A stretch of DNA of 23,924 nucleotides, from IMG/VR virus record IMGVR_UViG_3300046471_000025, positions 1 to 23,924 of that record; one strand, given 5' to 3'. The stretch comes from a virus. Each line of letters begins with the position of its first letter. Positions within the stretch are counted from its first letter, which is position 1. The notes beneath the pieces are model-generated. The model saw only the letters and a list, made by a program, of their open reading frames with translations, ran no database searches and was not told the origin of the DNA. Below, piece after piece: positions 7,074 through 14,322 of this stretch. The position numbers and the translations under genes were made by a program.

Positions 7074-7382
7074 ATGCCCGGCTATATCGGAATTTTGCAG
7101 GACGGCTCGAACCTGAAGCCGGTCGACACGCTGTTCGTCATCCGCCAAACCCTCACGCCCGCATCGGTCGGCGCCAACACGAGCGCTGAACAGACGTTCG
7201 CCGTCCCCGGCCTGCAGCTTGGCGACTCAATCGACATCAACAAGGCGTCGCATCAGGTCGGACTGAGCATCGGCAACGTGCGCGTCTCCGCGGCGAACAC
7301 GCTGGCGATCCAGTTCGTGAACACGACGGGCAGCCCGATTGTGCCGACGGCCGAGCAATACATCATCGGCGGCCAGCGATGA
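7074..7382 (+). CDS. Small beta-rich protein, probably structural, 102 aa
   Basis: Preceded by AAGGAACAAGA and an ATG. The sequence alternates hydrophobic and Thr/Ser residues (VRVSAANTLAIQFVNTTGSPI near residues 63-83), which suggests a beta sandwich. Similar small proteins occur between portal and scaffold in podoviral genomes, and a decoration or head-completion role is possible but not shown. The stop overlaps the next ATG as ATGA. Confidence 0.65.
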   Translation: MPGYIGILQDGSNLKPVDTLFVIRQTLTPASVGANTSAEQTFAVPGLQLGDSIDINKASHQVGLSIGNVRVSAANTLAIQFVNTTGSPIVPTAEQYIIGGQR

Positions 7383-7687
7383 CACCCGAACAGTTCGCTT
7401 ACTGGCTGCATGGGTTCGTCGAGCTTGGGAAGGGTGCGGCGCCGACTGCTGAACAGTGGAAATCGATTCGCGAGCATCTTGATACGGTGTTTAAGAAGGT
7501 AACACCGGCCGTGGGTGATGAGCCGAAGAAAGTTGAATCTGACCTTGCGCGCAGCCTTCGCGAGTTCTCGGAGAAGCAAGCGCAGCAGCAGCAACAGCAA
7601 GCCTTCCCGTATTACCCGCAGCAGCAGCCGTACTGGCTCGGAACCGGCATCGCGCCGGGGATCGCGCCCTATACGTTCACTTGCTGA
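7379..7687 (+). CDS. Conserved phage hypothetical protein, 102 aa
   Basis: The N-terminus (MTPEQFAYWLHGFVEL, then PTAEQWKSIREHLDTVF) belongs to a family I recognise as recurrent in phages but without a known function. The first 60 residues are helical. The C-terminal third is unusual: a run of glutamines (about residues 66-74) followed by a Pro/Tyr/Gly-rich tail. It is translated from an ATGA overlap and followed 20 bp later by a terminator. Confidence 0.7.
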   Translation: MTPEQFAYWLHGFVELGKGAAPTAEQWKSIREHLDTVFKKVTPAVGDEPKKVESDLARSLREFSEKQAQQQQQQAFPYYPQQQPYWLGTGIAPGIAPYTFTC

Positions 7688-7707
7688 CCTAGCAACACCG
7701 TTTCCAG

Positions 7708-7740
7708 AAGGCCCGTTTCCGAAAGGAGCGGGCCTTTTTC
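7708..7740 (+). terminator. Intrinsic terminator before scaffold gene
   Basis: Arms AAGGCCCG (7708-7715) and CGGGCCTT (7729-7736) enclose a 13-base loop, followed by TTTTT. It lies between the 102-aa gene and the scaffold gene. The 47 bp after it contains another small CCGGT/ACCGG inverted repeat (7750-7767). Confidence 0.85.
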
Positions 7741-7787
7741 ATTCGCGTACCGGTGCGCCATCACCGGGCTAAATCCTTGGCCTAGCC

Positions 7788-8504
7788 ATGCAAATCGAAG
7801 ACAACACGCCGCAAGAAAACGTCACGCCTACGGAGCAGGAACAGGCGCAACAGCCCGCAGAAGTAGTCTCTGAACCGGGCGCAGAGCAAAGCACGCAAGC
7901 CGCCGAGCAGCCGCAGCAGGACAAGCCCAAGAGTGATTGGGTCCAACGGCGCATCGACCAGCTTACGCGTGAGAAACACGAGGCACTTCGACGTGCAGCC
8001 GACGCAGAAGCGCGATACAGCCAGGGTCAACCGCAAGCCGAGCAGCACAACGGCCAGCCGATGACGCCTGACCAGATTCGCGCCGAGGCGAAGAAGCTCA
8101 TTCAGCAGGAAAAGTTCGACGCCGACTGCAACAAGGTTTTCGAGTCTGGCGCGACTGAGTACGGCCGCGAATGGGATTCGTCGCTTCGCACGTTCCAGAT
8201 GCTGGGCGGCGCCCCCGCTGAGTTCCTGGAAGCCGTCACGGCGATGGATCACGGCCACAAGGTGCTTCACGCCTTGGGTCAAGACCCCGAAGCCGCTGAA
8301 CGTCTGTTGTCTCTCCCCCCGTTGCGCATGGCGCTTGAACTGGCCCGCCTTGAGGCGAAGGTCGCTCAAGCCACTCCCCCGAAACAAGTTTCCAAGGCGC
8401 CCGCACCGATTACCCCGGTTGGCGGGAAGTCCGCGCCAGTCGAACCCGCTGAGTTCGGGTCGACGGCCGAGTACATCGCCTGGAAGAAACGAAACAAAGG
8501 CTGA
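7788..8504 (+). CDS. Capsid scaffolding protein
   Basis: Directs coat assembly and is removed or ejected before DNA packaging. The 238-aa protein is Gln/Glu/Ala/Pro-rich and low in hydrophobic residues. It has a coiled-coil segment near 51-77 (WVQRRIDQLTREKHEALRRA), a long helical middle, and a basic C-terminus (EYIAWKKRNKG), as in P22 gp8 where a charged C-terminal helix-turn-helix binds coat. Its place directly before the coat gene supports the call. The ribosome-binding site is poor, so the start at 7788 is the least certain point. P22 gp8 is 303 aa. Confidence 0.85.
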   Translation: MQIEDNTPQENVTPTEQEQAQQPAEVVSEPGAEQSTQAAEQPQQDKPKSDWVQRRIDQLTREKHEALRRAADAEARYSQGQPQAEQHNGQPMTPDQIRAEAKKLIQQEKFDADCNKVFESGATEYGREWDSSLRTFQMLGGAPAEFLEAVTAMDHGHKVLHALGQDPEAAERLLSLPPLRMALELARLEAKVAQATPPKQVSKAPAPITPVGGKSAPVEPAEFGSTAEYIAWKKRNKG

Positions 8505-8507
8505 TAA

Positions 8508-9716
8508 ATGGCAAATACGCTTCTCACCCCGACCAAGATTCTCGACGAATCGCTGATGATTCTTGAGAACAACCTGACGTTCTCCTCGCGCATCAACCGC
8601 GAATACAGCAAGGAATTCGCTGTCAGCGGCGCGAAGATCGGCTCGACCGTCAACGCACGTAAGCCGAACCGCTTTGTCGGTACGACCGGCCCGGCACTGA
8701 ACCTCGAAAACGTGAACGAAACTTCGGTTCCGATCACGCTGACGACTCAGTTTCACGTTGACTTCACGTTCAGCTCGCAAGAACTGACGCTGGTTGTCGA
8801 CGAATTCGCCGATCGCTACATCAAGCCGGCAATGGCGACGATCGCCAACAAGATCGATTTCGACGGCCTCGCACTCGCAGGCAACGTTGCAAACAGCATC
8901 GGCACGGTCGGCACCACGCCGAACGATATCTCGGTTCTGCTGAATGCGGGCGTCAAGCTCGATAACGAAGCGGCGCCGCGCGATGGTCAGCGCACCGTCG
9001 TGTGGGATCCGGCGACGAACGGCTCGATGGTCAAGGCTGCTGCTGGCCTGTTCAACCCGTCGAACAAGGTCGGCGCGCAGTATGAGTCGGGCATCTTCTC
9101 GCCGTCCGGCCTCGGCTTCGACATCGGCATGGATCAGAACGTGAACGTGTTCACGACTGGCACGCGCACCAACGGCACCGTTTCCGGCGCAGGTCAAACC
9201 GGTTCGTCGCTGCTCGTGACGGGCCTGGGCGCTGCTGCCACGGTCAAGAAGGGCGATGTGTTCACGATCGCGGGCGTGTTCGGCGTCAACCCGCAGAACC
9301 GCCAGACGACCGGCGTGCTTCGCCAATTCGTCGTCACGGCTGACGCAACGGCCGACGGCTCGGGCAACGCAACGCTCGCGATCTTCCCGGCGATCAATAC
9401 CGCGGCATCGAACCAGCAGTACCAGACCGTTTCGGCAGGTCCGGCGAACGCGGCTGTGGTGACGTGGGACGTCGTTGCATCGACGCAATACAGCGCGAAC
9501 CTCGGCTATCACAAAGACGCGTTCACGCTCGTGACGGCTGACCTTGAGGACGTCGCGCAGTACGGCGCATGGGGCGCTCGCCGCATGCACAAGGGCATTT
9601 CGATGCGTATCAGCCGCCAGTACGCGATCGGCACGGACACCGTTCCTTGCCGTATTGATGTCTTGTACGGCTATAGCGCGATCTACCCGGAACTTGCAAC
9701 GAAGATCATCCGGTAA
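8508..9716 (+). CDS. Major coat protein, P22 gp5-type
   Basis: The main capsid subunit (HK97 fold). The N-terminus (NTLLTPTKILDESLMILENNL) and the pattern of early strands and helices (residues 1-120) match the P22 coat family; 402 aa compares with 430 for P22 gp5. Residues about 220-290, rich in Gly, Thr and Val with VKKGDVFTIAGVFGVNPQ, correspond to the inserted beta-barrel (I-domain-like) region. A strong terminator 21 bp after the stop would limit downstream expression and fits a very abundant product. Confidence 0.93.
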   Translation: MANTLLTPTKILDESLMILENNLTFSSRINREYSKEFAVSGAKIGSTVNARKPNRFVGTTGPALNLENVNETSVPITLTTQFHVDFTFSSQELTLVVDEFADRYIKPAMATIANKIDFDGLALAGNVANSIGTVGTTPNDISVLLNAGVKLDNEAAPRDGQRTVVWDPATNGSMVKAAAGLFNPSNKVGAQYESGIFSPSGLGFDIGMDQNVNVFTTGTRTNGTVSGAGQTGSSLLVTGLGAAATVKKGDVFTIAGVFGVNPQNRQTTGVLRQFVVTADATADGSGNATLAIFPAINTAASNQQYQTVSAGPANAAVVTWDVVASTQYSANLGYHKDAFTLVTADLEDVAQYGAWGARRMHKGISMRISRQYAIGTDTVPCRIDVLYGYSAIYPELATKIIR

Positions 9717-9737
9717 ATGCCGCTGATCCAGCAATCG

Positions 9738-9761
9738 AACCCCTCTTCGGAGGGGTTTTTT
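9738..9761 (+). terminator. Strong intrinsic terminator after coat gene
   Basis: Perfect 8-bp arms AACCCCTC/GAGGGGTT enclose a TTCG tetraloop and are followed by an uninterrupted T-run. The next start codon is only about 15 bp away, so no promoter fits between them. Confidence 0.93.
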
Positions 9762-9776
9762 CATTCTGAGGGCTCG

Positions 9777-10109
9777 ATGGCATACGAAGAGTTTCCGAAG
9801 TGGGTCACTGGCCCCGATGGCGCGCAGAAGATCGTCAACAGCGCCGACGAACAGGCCGCGCTTGGCGATGGATGGGTCGCGCCCGCATACGTGCCGCCTG
9901 TGCCGCGCGAAGAATCCCCCGAATTTGTCGCTTATCCAAAGTGGATCGGCGACCAGCTTGTGCAATCGGCTGAAGAAGAAGCAGCGCTGCTCGGCTCCGA
10001 TAGCGAGGACGAGCGCGAAGCACTGATCCAGATCGCCGCCGAGAAGGGCGTGAAGATCGATAAACGTTGGTCCGACGACAAGATTCGGGCCGCACTTGAG
10101 GCTGCTTGA
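9777..10109 (+). CDS. Small protein with duplicated PKW motif and HeH-like C-terminus, 110 aa
   Basis: The frame extends 20 codons upstream through the terminator, so I place the start at ATG 9777, after a GAGG. Residues 6-33 (FPKW..., IVNSADEQAALGDGW) and 53-74 (YPKWIGDQLVQSAEEEAALLG) are a degenerate internal repeat. Residues about 77-108 (EREALIQIAAEKGVKIDKRWSDDKIRAAL) resemble the helix-extension-helix (HeH/LEM) fold found in small phage proteins. Position between coat and gp4-like genes suggests a head-associated role, which is inference. TGATG coupling to the next gene. Confidence 0.7.
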   Translation: MAYEEFPKWVTGPDGAQKIVNSADEQAALGDGWVAPAYVPPVPREESPEFVAYPKWIGDQLVQSAEEEAALLGSDSEDEREALIQIAAEKGVKIDKRWSDDKIRAALEAA

Positions 10110-10825
10110 TGGCTACGACCGCGCTTGATCTCATTACGCTTGCGTTGAAAGACATCGGCGCGCTCGGCATCGGGCAGTCGATCTCTGCCGACGACACCGC
10201 GGACGCGCTCGCCACGCTGAACATGATGCTCGGTCAGTGGCAGGGCGAACGTCTGAGCGTCTATCACCTGGTGGATACCGCCATCCCGTCGACCGGCGCG
10301 CAGTCCTACACCGTCGGCGTTGGTGGCAACTTCAACATTCAGCGGCCGATTGCGATCAATGCGGCATACGCGCGGCTGAACGCGGGCAGCGCAACGCCGA
10401 TCGATTACCCGGTGACGATCATCGACGCGCGCGAGGACTATGCGCGCATCGCTCTGAAGGCGCTGCAGTCGTTCCCGTCGTATGCGTATTACGACCCCGC
10501 ATTCCCGCTCGGCAACCTGATTTTCTACCCAGTCCCGAACAACACGTTCGAGCTGCACATCGTGACGATGGAAGCGCTGCCGCAGTTCGCGACGCCGGCA
10601 ACGGTCATCAACCTGCCGCCTGAGTACATGACGGCGATTCGCTACAACCTGGCGATGTTTCTGGCCCCGTCGTATCAGATCGACCCGCAGCGCACGCTGA
10701 TCGGCCTTGCGGTGAACGCCAAGCGCATCGTGAAGCGAATGAACACGAGCATCCAAGCCATGACGATGCCGCGCGGGCTCGGCTCGAAACAGCGGTTCAA
10801 TATTTATGCGGACCGCCCTTACTAG
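10109..10825 (+). CDS. Head-completion / tail accessory protein, P22 gp4-like
   Basis: In P22, gp4 binds beneath the portal and begins tail assembly; a muramidase activity has been reported for it. The first 60 residues (TTALDLITLALKDIGALGIGQ, then ADDTADALATLNMMLGQWQ) are the typical helical start of this family. The middle is beta-rich, and residues about 165-205 form helices containing NLPPEYMTAIRYNLA. At 238 aa it is longer than P22 gp4 (166 aa), as in many relatives. ATG 10109 is preferred over a TTG one codon earlier because it gives the TGATG overlap with the previous stop. Confidence 0.85.
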   Translation: MATTALDLITLALKDIGALGIGQSISADDTADALATLNMMLGQWQGERLSVYHLVDTAIPSTGAQSYTVGVGGNFNIQRPIAINAAYARLNAGSATPIDYPVTIIDAREDYARIALKALQSFPSYAYYDPAFPLGNLIFYPVPNNTFELHIVTMEALPQFATPATVINLPPEYMTAIRYNLAMFLAPSYQIDPQRTLIGLAVNAKRIVKRMNTSIQAMTMPRGLGSKQRFNIYADRPY

Positions 10826-10835
10826 GTAAAAATAA

Positions 10836-12371
10836 ATGCGAATCCCGCTCACGTCCGGCGCATACATGGCGCGCAGCGTAATTGCCAACGCGCAGCGCTG
10901 CGTGAACCTGTACGTCGAGTCGAATCCGCAAGACTCTCCCTCGCCGACGACGCATTACCCGACGCCGGGCCTGACACTCGCATCGACGCCGCCGATCGTG
11001 GCGGAAAGCCGCTGCATCTACACCGCCAGCAATGACAACCGATACGAAGTCGTCGGCTCGAATCTGTACTTTGTCGACGCCTCGCTGACATACAACCTGC
11101 TCGGCGCGCTCTCGACGTCAAGCGGCCCGGTGGCGATGGTCGACAACGGCACGCAGGCGTTTGTGGTGGATGGAACGAGCGTTGGATTTACGGTCGACAT
11201 CACGCAGAACAAGATGTCGGCAGTAACTGATCCGGCGTTCTATGGCGCTGATGCGGTCGGATACGTCGACGGCTATTTCGTGTTCAATAAGCCGAATTCG
11301 CAGCAGTTCTACATCTCGAAGTTCAACGACATCACGTTCGATCCGCTCGACATCGCGTCGAAATCGACATATTCGGACAACCTCGTAACGCTCGCTGTGA
11401 TGCACCGCGAAGTTTGGTTGTTTGGCGAGTTGACAACTGAGGTCTGGTACAACACCGGCGCGTCCGACTTCACGTTCGGGCGCATGCCGGGCGTGTTCAT
11501 CGAGCACGGCTGTGCGGCGAAACACTCTGTTGCAAAGATCGACCTGGCGCTGTTCTGGCTCGGGAAAGATCTGCAGGGGCAGGACGTCGTATTCGCTGGC
11601 AAGAACTACGGCGCCGAGCCGATTTCAACGCCTGCGCTCGCGCATGAATTCAGCACTTACAGCCGGACCGATGACGCGATCGGCTTTTCGTACTTGCAGG
11701 AAGGTCATGCCTTCTATGTGCTGACCTTTCCGACCGCCAACAAAACGTGGTGCTTCGATCTGGCGTCCGGCATGTGGCATCAGCGCGCCTATCTGGAAGC
11801 AGACGGCAGCCTGTCGCGCCATCGCATGAACTGCCATTCGTTCTATGGCGGTCAAAACCTCGTCGGCGACTGGCAAACGGGCCAGGTGTACGCGCTGGAT
11901 CCGAACGCCTATACCGACAACGGCGCGGCAATGATCCGCATCCGCAGTTTCCCGCATATCGCCGGCAAAGACGGCAACCGCGTCATGTTCCGCCAGTTCA
12001 TCGCGGATATGGAAGTCGGCAACACATATCAGCCGGTCATGCTCACGCAGTACTCGTCGCCATTGCTGACGACGGACGGCGGCGCAACGGTCGTCACTGC
12101 CGACCAGGTGAGCAGTTTTATCGCAGAGCAAGCGGCGCTTGTTCCGGACGCCCGGCCGCCAATGGTATGGCTGCGGTGGAGCGACGACCGCGGGCAATCG
12201 TGGGGCAACCCTGTTATGTCGAGCCTCGGCAAGACGGGCGAGTTCCTGACGTCGATCCAGTTTCAGCGGCTCGGCTATTCGCGCGACCGCGTATTCGAGT
12301 TGTCATGGTCCGCGCCAGTCAAGACAGCACTGAACGGCGCGTTTGTTGACGCATCACCGGCCAGAACATGA
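10836..12371 (+). CDS. Packaged DNA stabilisation / tail hub protein, P22 gp10-like
   Basis: Forms the hexameric tail hub between the gp4-like ring and the needle and spikes, retaining packaged DNA. The 511-aa length compares with 472 in P22. The N-terminus (MRIPLTSGAYMARSVIANAQRCVNLYVE) and the beta-propeller-like repeats of short strands (for example YFVFNKPNSQQFYISKFNDITFDPLDIASK) are typical. It is in the expected position after the gp4-like gene, with an AGGT ribosome-binding region. The stop overlaps the next start as ATGA. Confidence 0.88.
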   Translation: MRIPLTSGAYMARSVIANAQRCVNLYVESNPQDSPSPTTHYPTPGLTLASTPPIVAESRCIYTASNDNRYEVVGSNLYFVDASLTYNLLGALSTSSGPVAMVDNGTQAFVVDGTSVGFTVDITQNKMSAVTDPAFYGADAVGYVDGYFVFNKPNSQQFYISKFNDITFDPLDIASKSTYSDNLVTLAVMHREVWLFGELTTEVWYNTGASDFTFGRMPGVFIEHGCAAKHSVAKIDLALFWLGKDLQGQDVVFAGKNYGAEPISTPALAHEFSTYSRTDDAIGFSYLQEGHAFYVLTFPTANKTWCFDLASGMWHQRAYLEADGSLSRHRMNCHSFYGGQNLVGDWQTGQVYALDPNAYTDNGAAMIRIRSFPHIAGKDGNRVMFRQFIADMEVGNTYQPVMLTQYSSPLLTTDGGATVVTADQVSSFIAEQAALVPDARPPMVWLRWSDDRGQSWGNPVMSSLGKTGEFLTSIQFQRLGYSRDRVFELSWSAPVKTALNGAFVDASPART

Positions 12372-12730
12372 GCGCACAAAACTTCCCCGATGTTGGGGCG
12401 CCGTTCACCGACCCAAAGACAGGACGAATCACGCCCGTCTGGTTGCCGCTCGTGCTGTCGCTATTCAATCGAAGCGGCGCGATCTCAGGCGTTGTTCCGG
12501 GCTCCACTGACGGCGCGAACGCGCTACTGCTGGATAACGGATTCGTGAGCCATCCAGACGCCGCTCTGCTGGCTCGGATCGCTGCTCTAGAGGAATTGGT
12601 AGCCAGCAATTCGGCAAGCCAGCAGAACGCCGATCTACGCGCGCGCATCACTGCGCTTGAACAGACCATCGCAGGGCTGCAGCCGCCTCCGCCGATCAGC
12701 GGCACCGTACTCGTAATAGGGAAATCATGA
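12368..12730 (+). CDS. Coiled-coil protein at tail-needle position, 120 aa
   Basis: Occupies the position of P22 gene 26 (tail needle), but is only 120 aa versus 233 aa. The N-terminal 60 residues (FPDVGAPFTDPKTGRITPVWLPLVLSLF) look like a virion-binding segment. Residues about 64-104 carry heptad hydrophobics (LLARIAALEELV, then DLRARITALEQTIAGL) suited to a trimeric coiled coil. A PPPP linker and a short hydrophobic tip (GTVLVIGKS) follow. A short needle or plug is a reasonable inference; the sequence alone does not prove it. Coupled by ATGA on both sides. Confidence 0.65.
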   Translation: MSAQNFPDVGAPFTDPKTGRITPVWLPLVLSLFNRSGAISGVVPGSTDGANALLLDNGFVSHPDAALLARIAALEELVASNSASQQNADLRARITALEQTIAGLQPPPPISGTVLVIGKS

Positions 12731-13047
12731 TCACCTGGAAACAACTCGCTCAATCGGTCCTGGCGGCATCGCCTTCGCAACTCTACGCGGCGCCGACGAA
12801 CACTTACGCGACGATCCAAGCGGCGAACCTTTGGAACCCGACCGGCGCGCCTGTGACGGTCAAGTTCTACATTGTCCCGGTCAGCGGATCGGAAACGGAC
12901 GCAACGACGGTTGAATCGATCGTCGCGCCGGCCGGCCAGTCAATTCAAGTGCCGAACCTAATCAATCACAAGCTCGTTCCGGGAATGATGCTTTGGGCGA
13001 CCGGCTTGGGCGTCACTTGCACGGTTTCCGGCGCGGAGAGCGTCTAA
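12727..13047 (+). CDS. Beta-rich small virion protein candidate, 106 aa
   Basis: Translated from an ATGA overlap with the coiled-coil protein. After a short helical start (MITWKQLAQSVLAASPSQLY), the sequence alternates strands and turns (TIQAANLWNPTGAPVTVKFYIVPVSG), as in small jelly-roll or Ig-like structural proteins. I recognise similar proteins in podoviral tail modules but no specific function. It could decorate the tail or capsid. Confidence 0.65.
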   Translation: MITWKQLAQSVLAASPSQLYAAPTNTYATIQAANLWNPTGAPVTVKFYIVPVSGSETDATTVESIVAPAGQSIQVPNLINHKLVPGMMLWATGLGVTCTVSGAESV

Positions 13048-13050
13048 CGC

Positions 13051-13422
13051 ATGCTGCGGCGAATGTATGAGTGCGTCGACGCGGCGCGACATGGCATTGC
13101 GTGGGATGACTTCAGACGGCATTTCGAGGGGTGGGCAATACATCCCCTGATGTCGTCCGGCGCAGAGGTTGGCGCAGTCGCGCAGCGCGGTCCCGAAGTA
13201 CATATCGTTTTCTTCTCCGACCCACAGAGCAGCATCCGCGGTCATTTGATCCAGCACCTTCAACGCACGATTGACGAATTCGGCTATGCCGAAACGCTCG
13301 TTGAAATCGGCAATGAGAAAAGCATGCGCTTCTGCAAGCGGCTCGGGTTCAAGCCAGTCGAGATTCGGGGCGGGGCGATCTTAATGCGCTGCAAACAATT
13401 TGCATATTCGAGGCAAACATGA
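13051..13422 (+). CDS. GNAT-like acyltransferase-fold protein, 123 aa
   Basis: The C-terminal half (HLIQHLQRTIDEFGYAETLVEI, then GNEKSMRFCKRLGFK at about 87-101) resembles the last helix-strand pair of the GCN5-related N-acetyltransferase fold, where N..S..F..RLGF is common. The acetyl-CoA loop is not clearly recognisable, so the protein may be non-catalytic. It stands directly before the ejection proteins, the position of P22 gene 14. Proteins of this fold occur near internal virion genes in T7-like phages (gp13). GGAG lies 10 bases before the ATG; a second ATG four codons downstream is possible. Confidence 0.65.
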   Translation: MLRRMYECVDAARHGIAWDDFRRHFEGWAIHPLMSSGAEVGAVAQRGPEVHIVFFSDPQSSIRGHLIQHLQRTIDEFGYAETLVEIGNEKSMRFCKRLGFKPVEIRGGAILMRCKQFAYSRQT

Positions 13423-14309
13423 GTCTTATCGGAAGCATCGTAAGCGGCGTTGGAAGTTTGGTGGGCGGCATTGCCGGCGCGAGCGCGAGCAAGAGCGCGG
13501 CCAATACGCAGTCAGATGCCGCGAAATACGCCGCCGATCTGCAAAACCAGCAATACCAGCAGACGCGCACGGACCTTCAGCCGTTCACCGATTTCGGCAA
13601 GAACAACATCACGAGCCTGCAATCGCTGCTGAACAACCCAGCGCTCACGCAGGGCTTCTATTACGACAAGTTCAATGCGCCGGCAGCGTTCACCGCTCCG
13701 ACCGCAGCGCAAGCGCAGGCTACGCCGGGCTATCAGTTCACGCTCGATCAGGGGCTTAAGTCGACGCAGAACAGCGCTGCGGCGCGCGGGCTCGGGACAT
13801 CTGGCGCGGCGCTCAAAGGCGCGGCGAACTACGCGACCGGCCTTGCTGACTCGACCTATAACGACGTGTTCAATCGTGCGCTGCAAAGCTACAACACGAA
13901 CTTCAACACATCGCAGTCGGCCTACAACACGAACTACAACAGCGCGCTTGGACAGTACAACACGAACCAGTCGACGCTTGGCAACCAGATCAGCCGGCTT
14001 TCGGGCGCGGTATCGATGGGCCAGAACTCGGCGGCACAGACTGGAAGCTTGGGCCAACAGGCGGCGACCAATCAAGGGAATATGCTGACGAGCGCGGCGA
14101 ACGCGACGGCATCGGGCACCGTGGGGGGCGCCAATGCACTGACGAGCGCGCTAAACGGCGTCGGAAGCAATGCGATGCTGTACGGCTTGGCTCAGAACAA
14201 CGCAGGCGGCGGAAGCGGGACGGGCGCCTCTGGACTTTCAACACTGCGCGCGAATCTTTCCAGCGATCCAATCGCGTCTCTGAACGCCAGCCAAGGCTGG
14301 ACGGTATAA
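13419..14309 (+). CDS. DNA ejection / internal virion protein, P22 gp7-like
   Basis: The N-terminus is a glycine-zipper hydrophobic segment (SLIGSIVSGVGSLVGGIAGAS, residues 2-22) able to insert in a membrane, as expected for an ejection protein that helps form the conduit across the envelope. The rest is Ala/Asn/Gln/Ser-rich. Residues 157-189 contain three tandem 11-residue repeats with YNTN at 158, 169 and 180. It is coupled by ATGA to the GNAT-like gene and followed by two more ejection genes, the same order as P22 7-20-16. Confidence 0.8.
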   Translation: MSLIGSIVSGVGSLVGGIAGASASKSAANTQSDAAKYAADLQNQQYQQTRTDLQPFTDFGKNNITSLQSLLNNPALTQGFYYDKFNAPAAFTAPTAAQAQATPGYQFTLDQGLKSTQNSAAARGLGTSGAALKGAANYATGLADSTYNDVFNRALQSYNTNFNTSQSAYNTNYNSALGQYNTNQSTLGNQISRLSGAVSMGQNSAAQTGSLGQQAATNQGNMLTSAANATASGTVGGANALTSALNGVGSNAMLYGLAQNNAGGGSGTGASGLSTLRANLSSDPIASLNASQGWTV

Positions 14310-14322
14310 GGACACTCTACGA

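Noticed and set aside
4194-7148. Two long minus-strand frames (491 and 485 aa)
   Set aside because: Mirror images of the TerL and portal coding sequence in GC-rich DNA, with no family features.
7782-9965. 727-aa open frame on the minus strand
   Set aside because: Lies opposite the scaffold and coat genes. It is Arg/Val/Leu-rich with no domain, and it is explained by the codon bias of the real genes.
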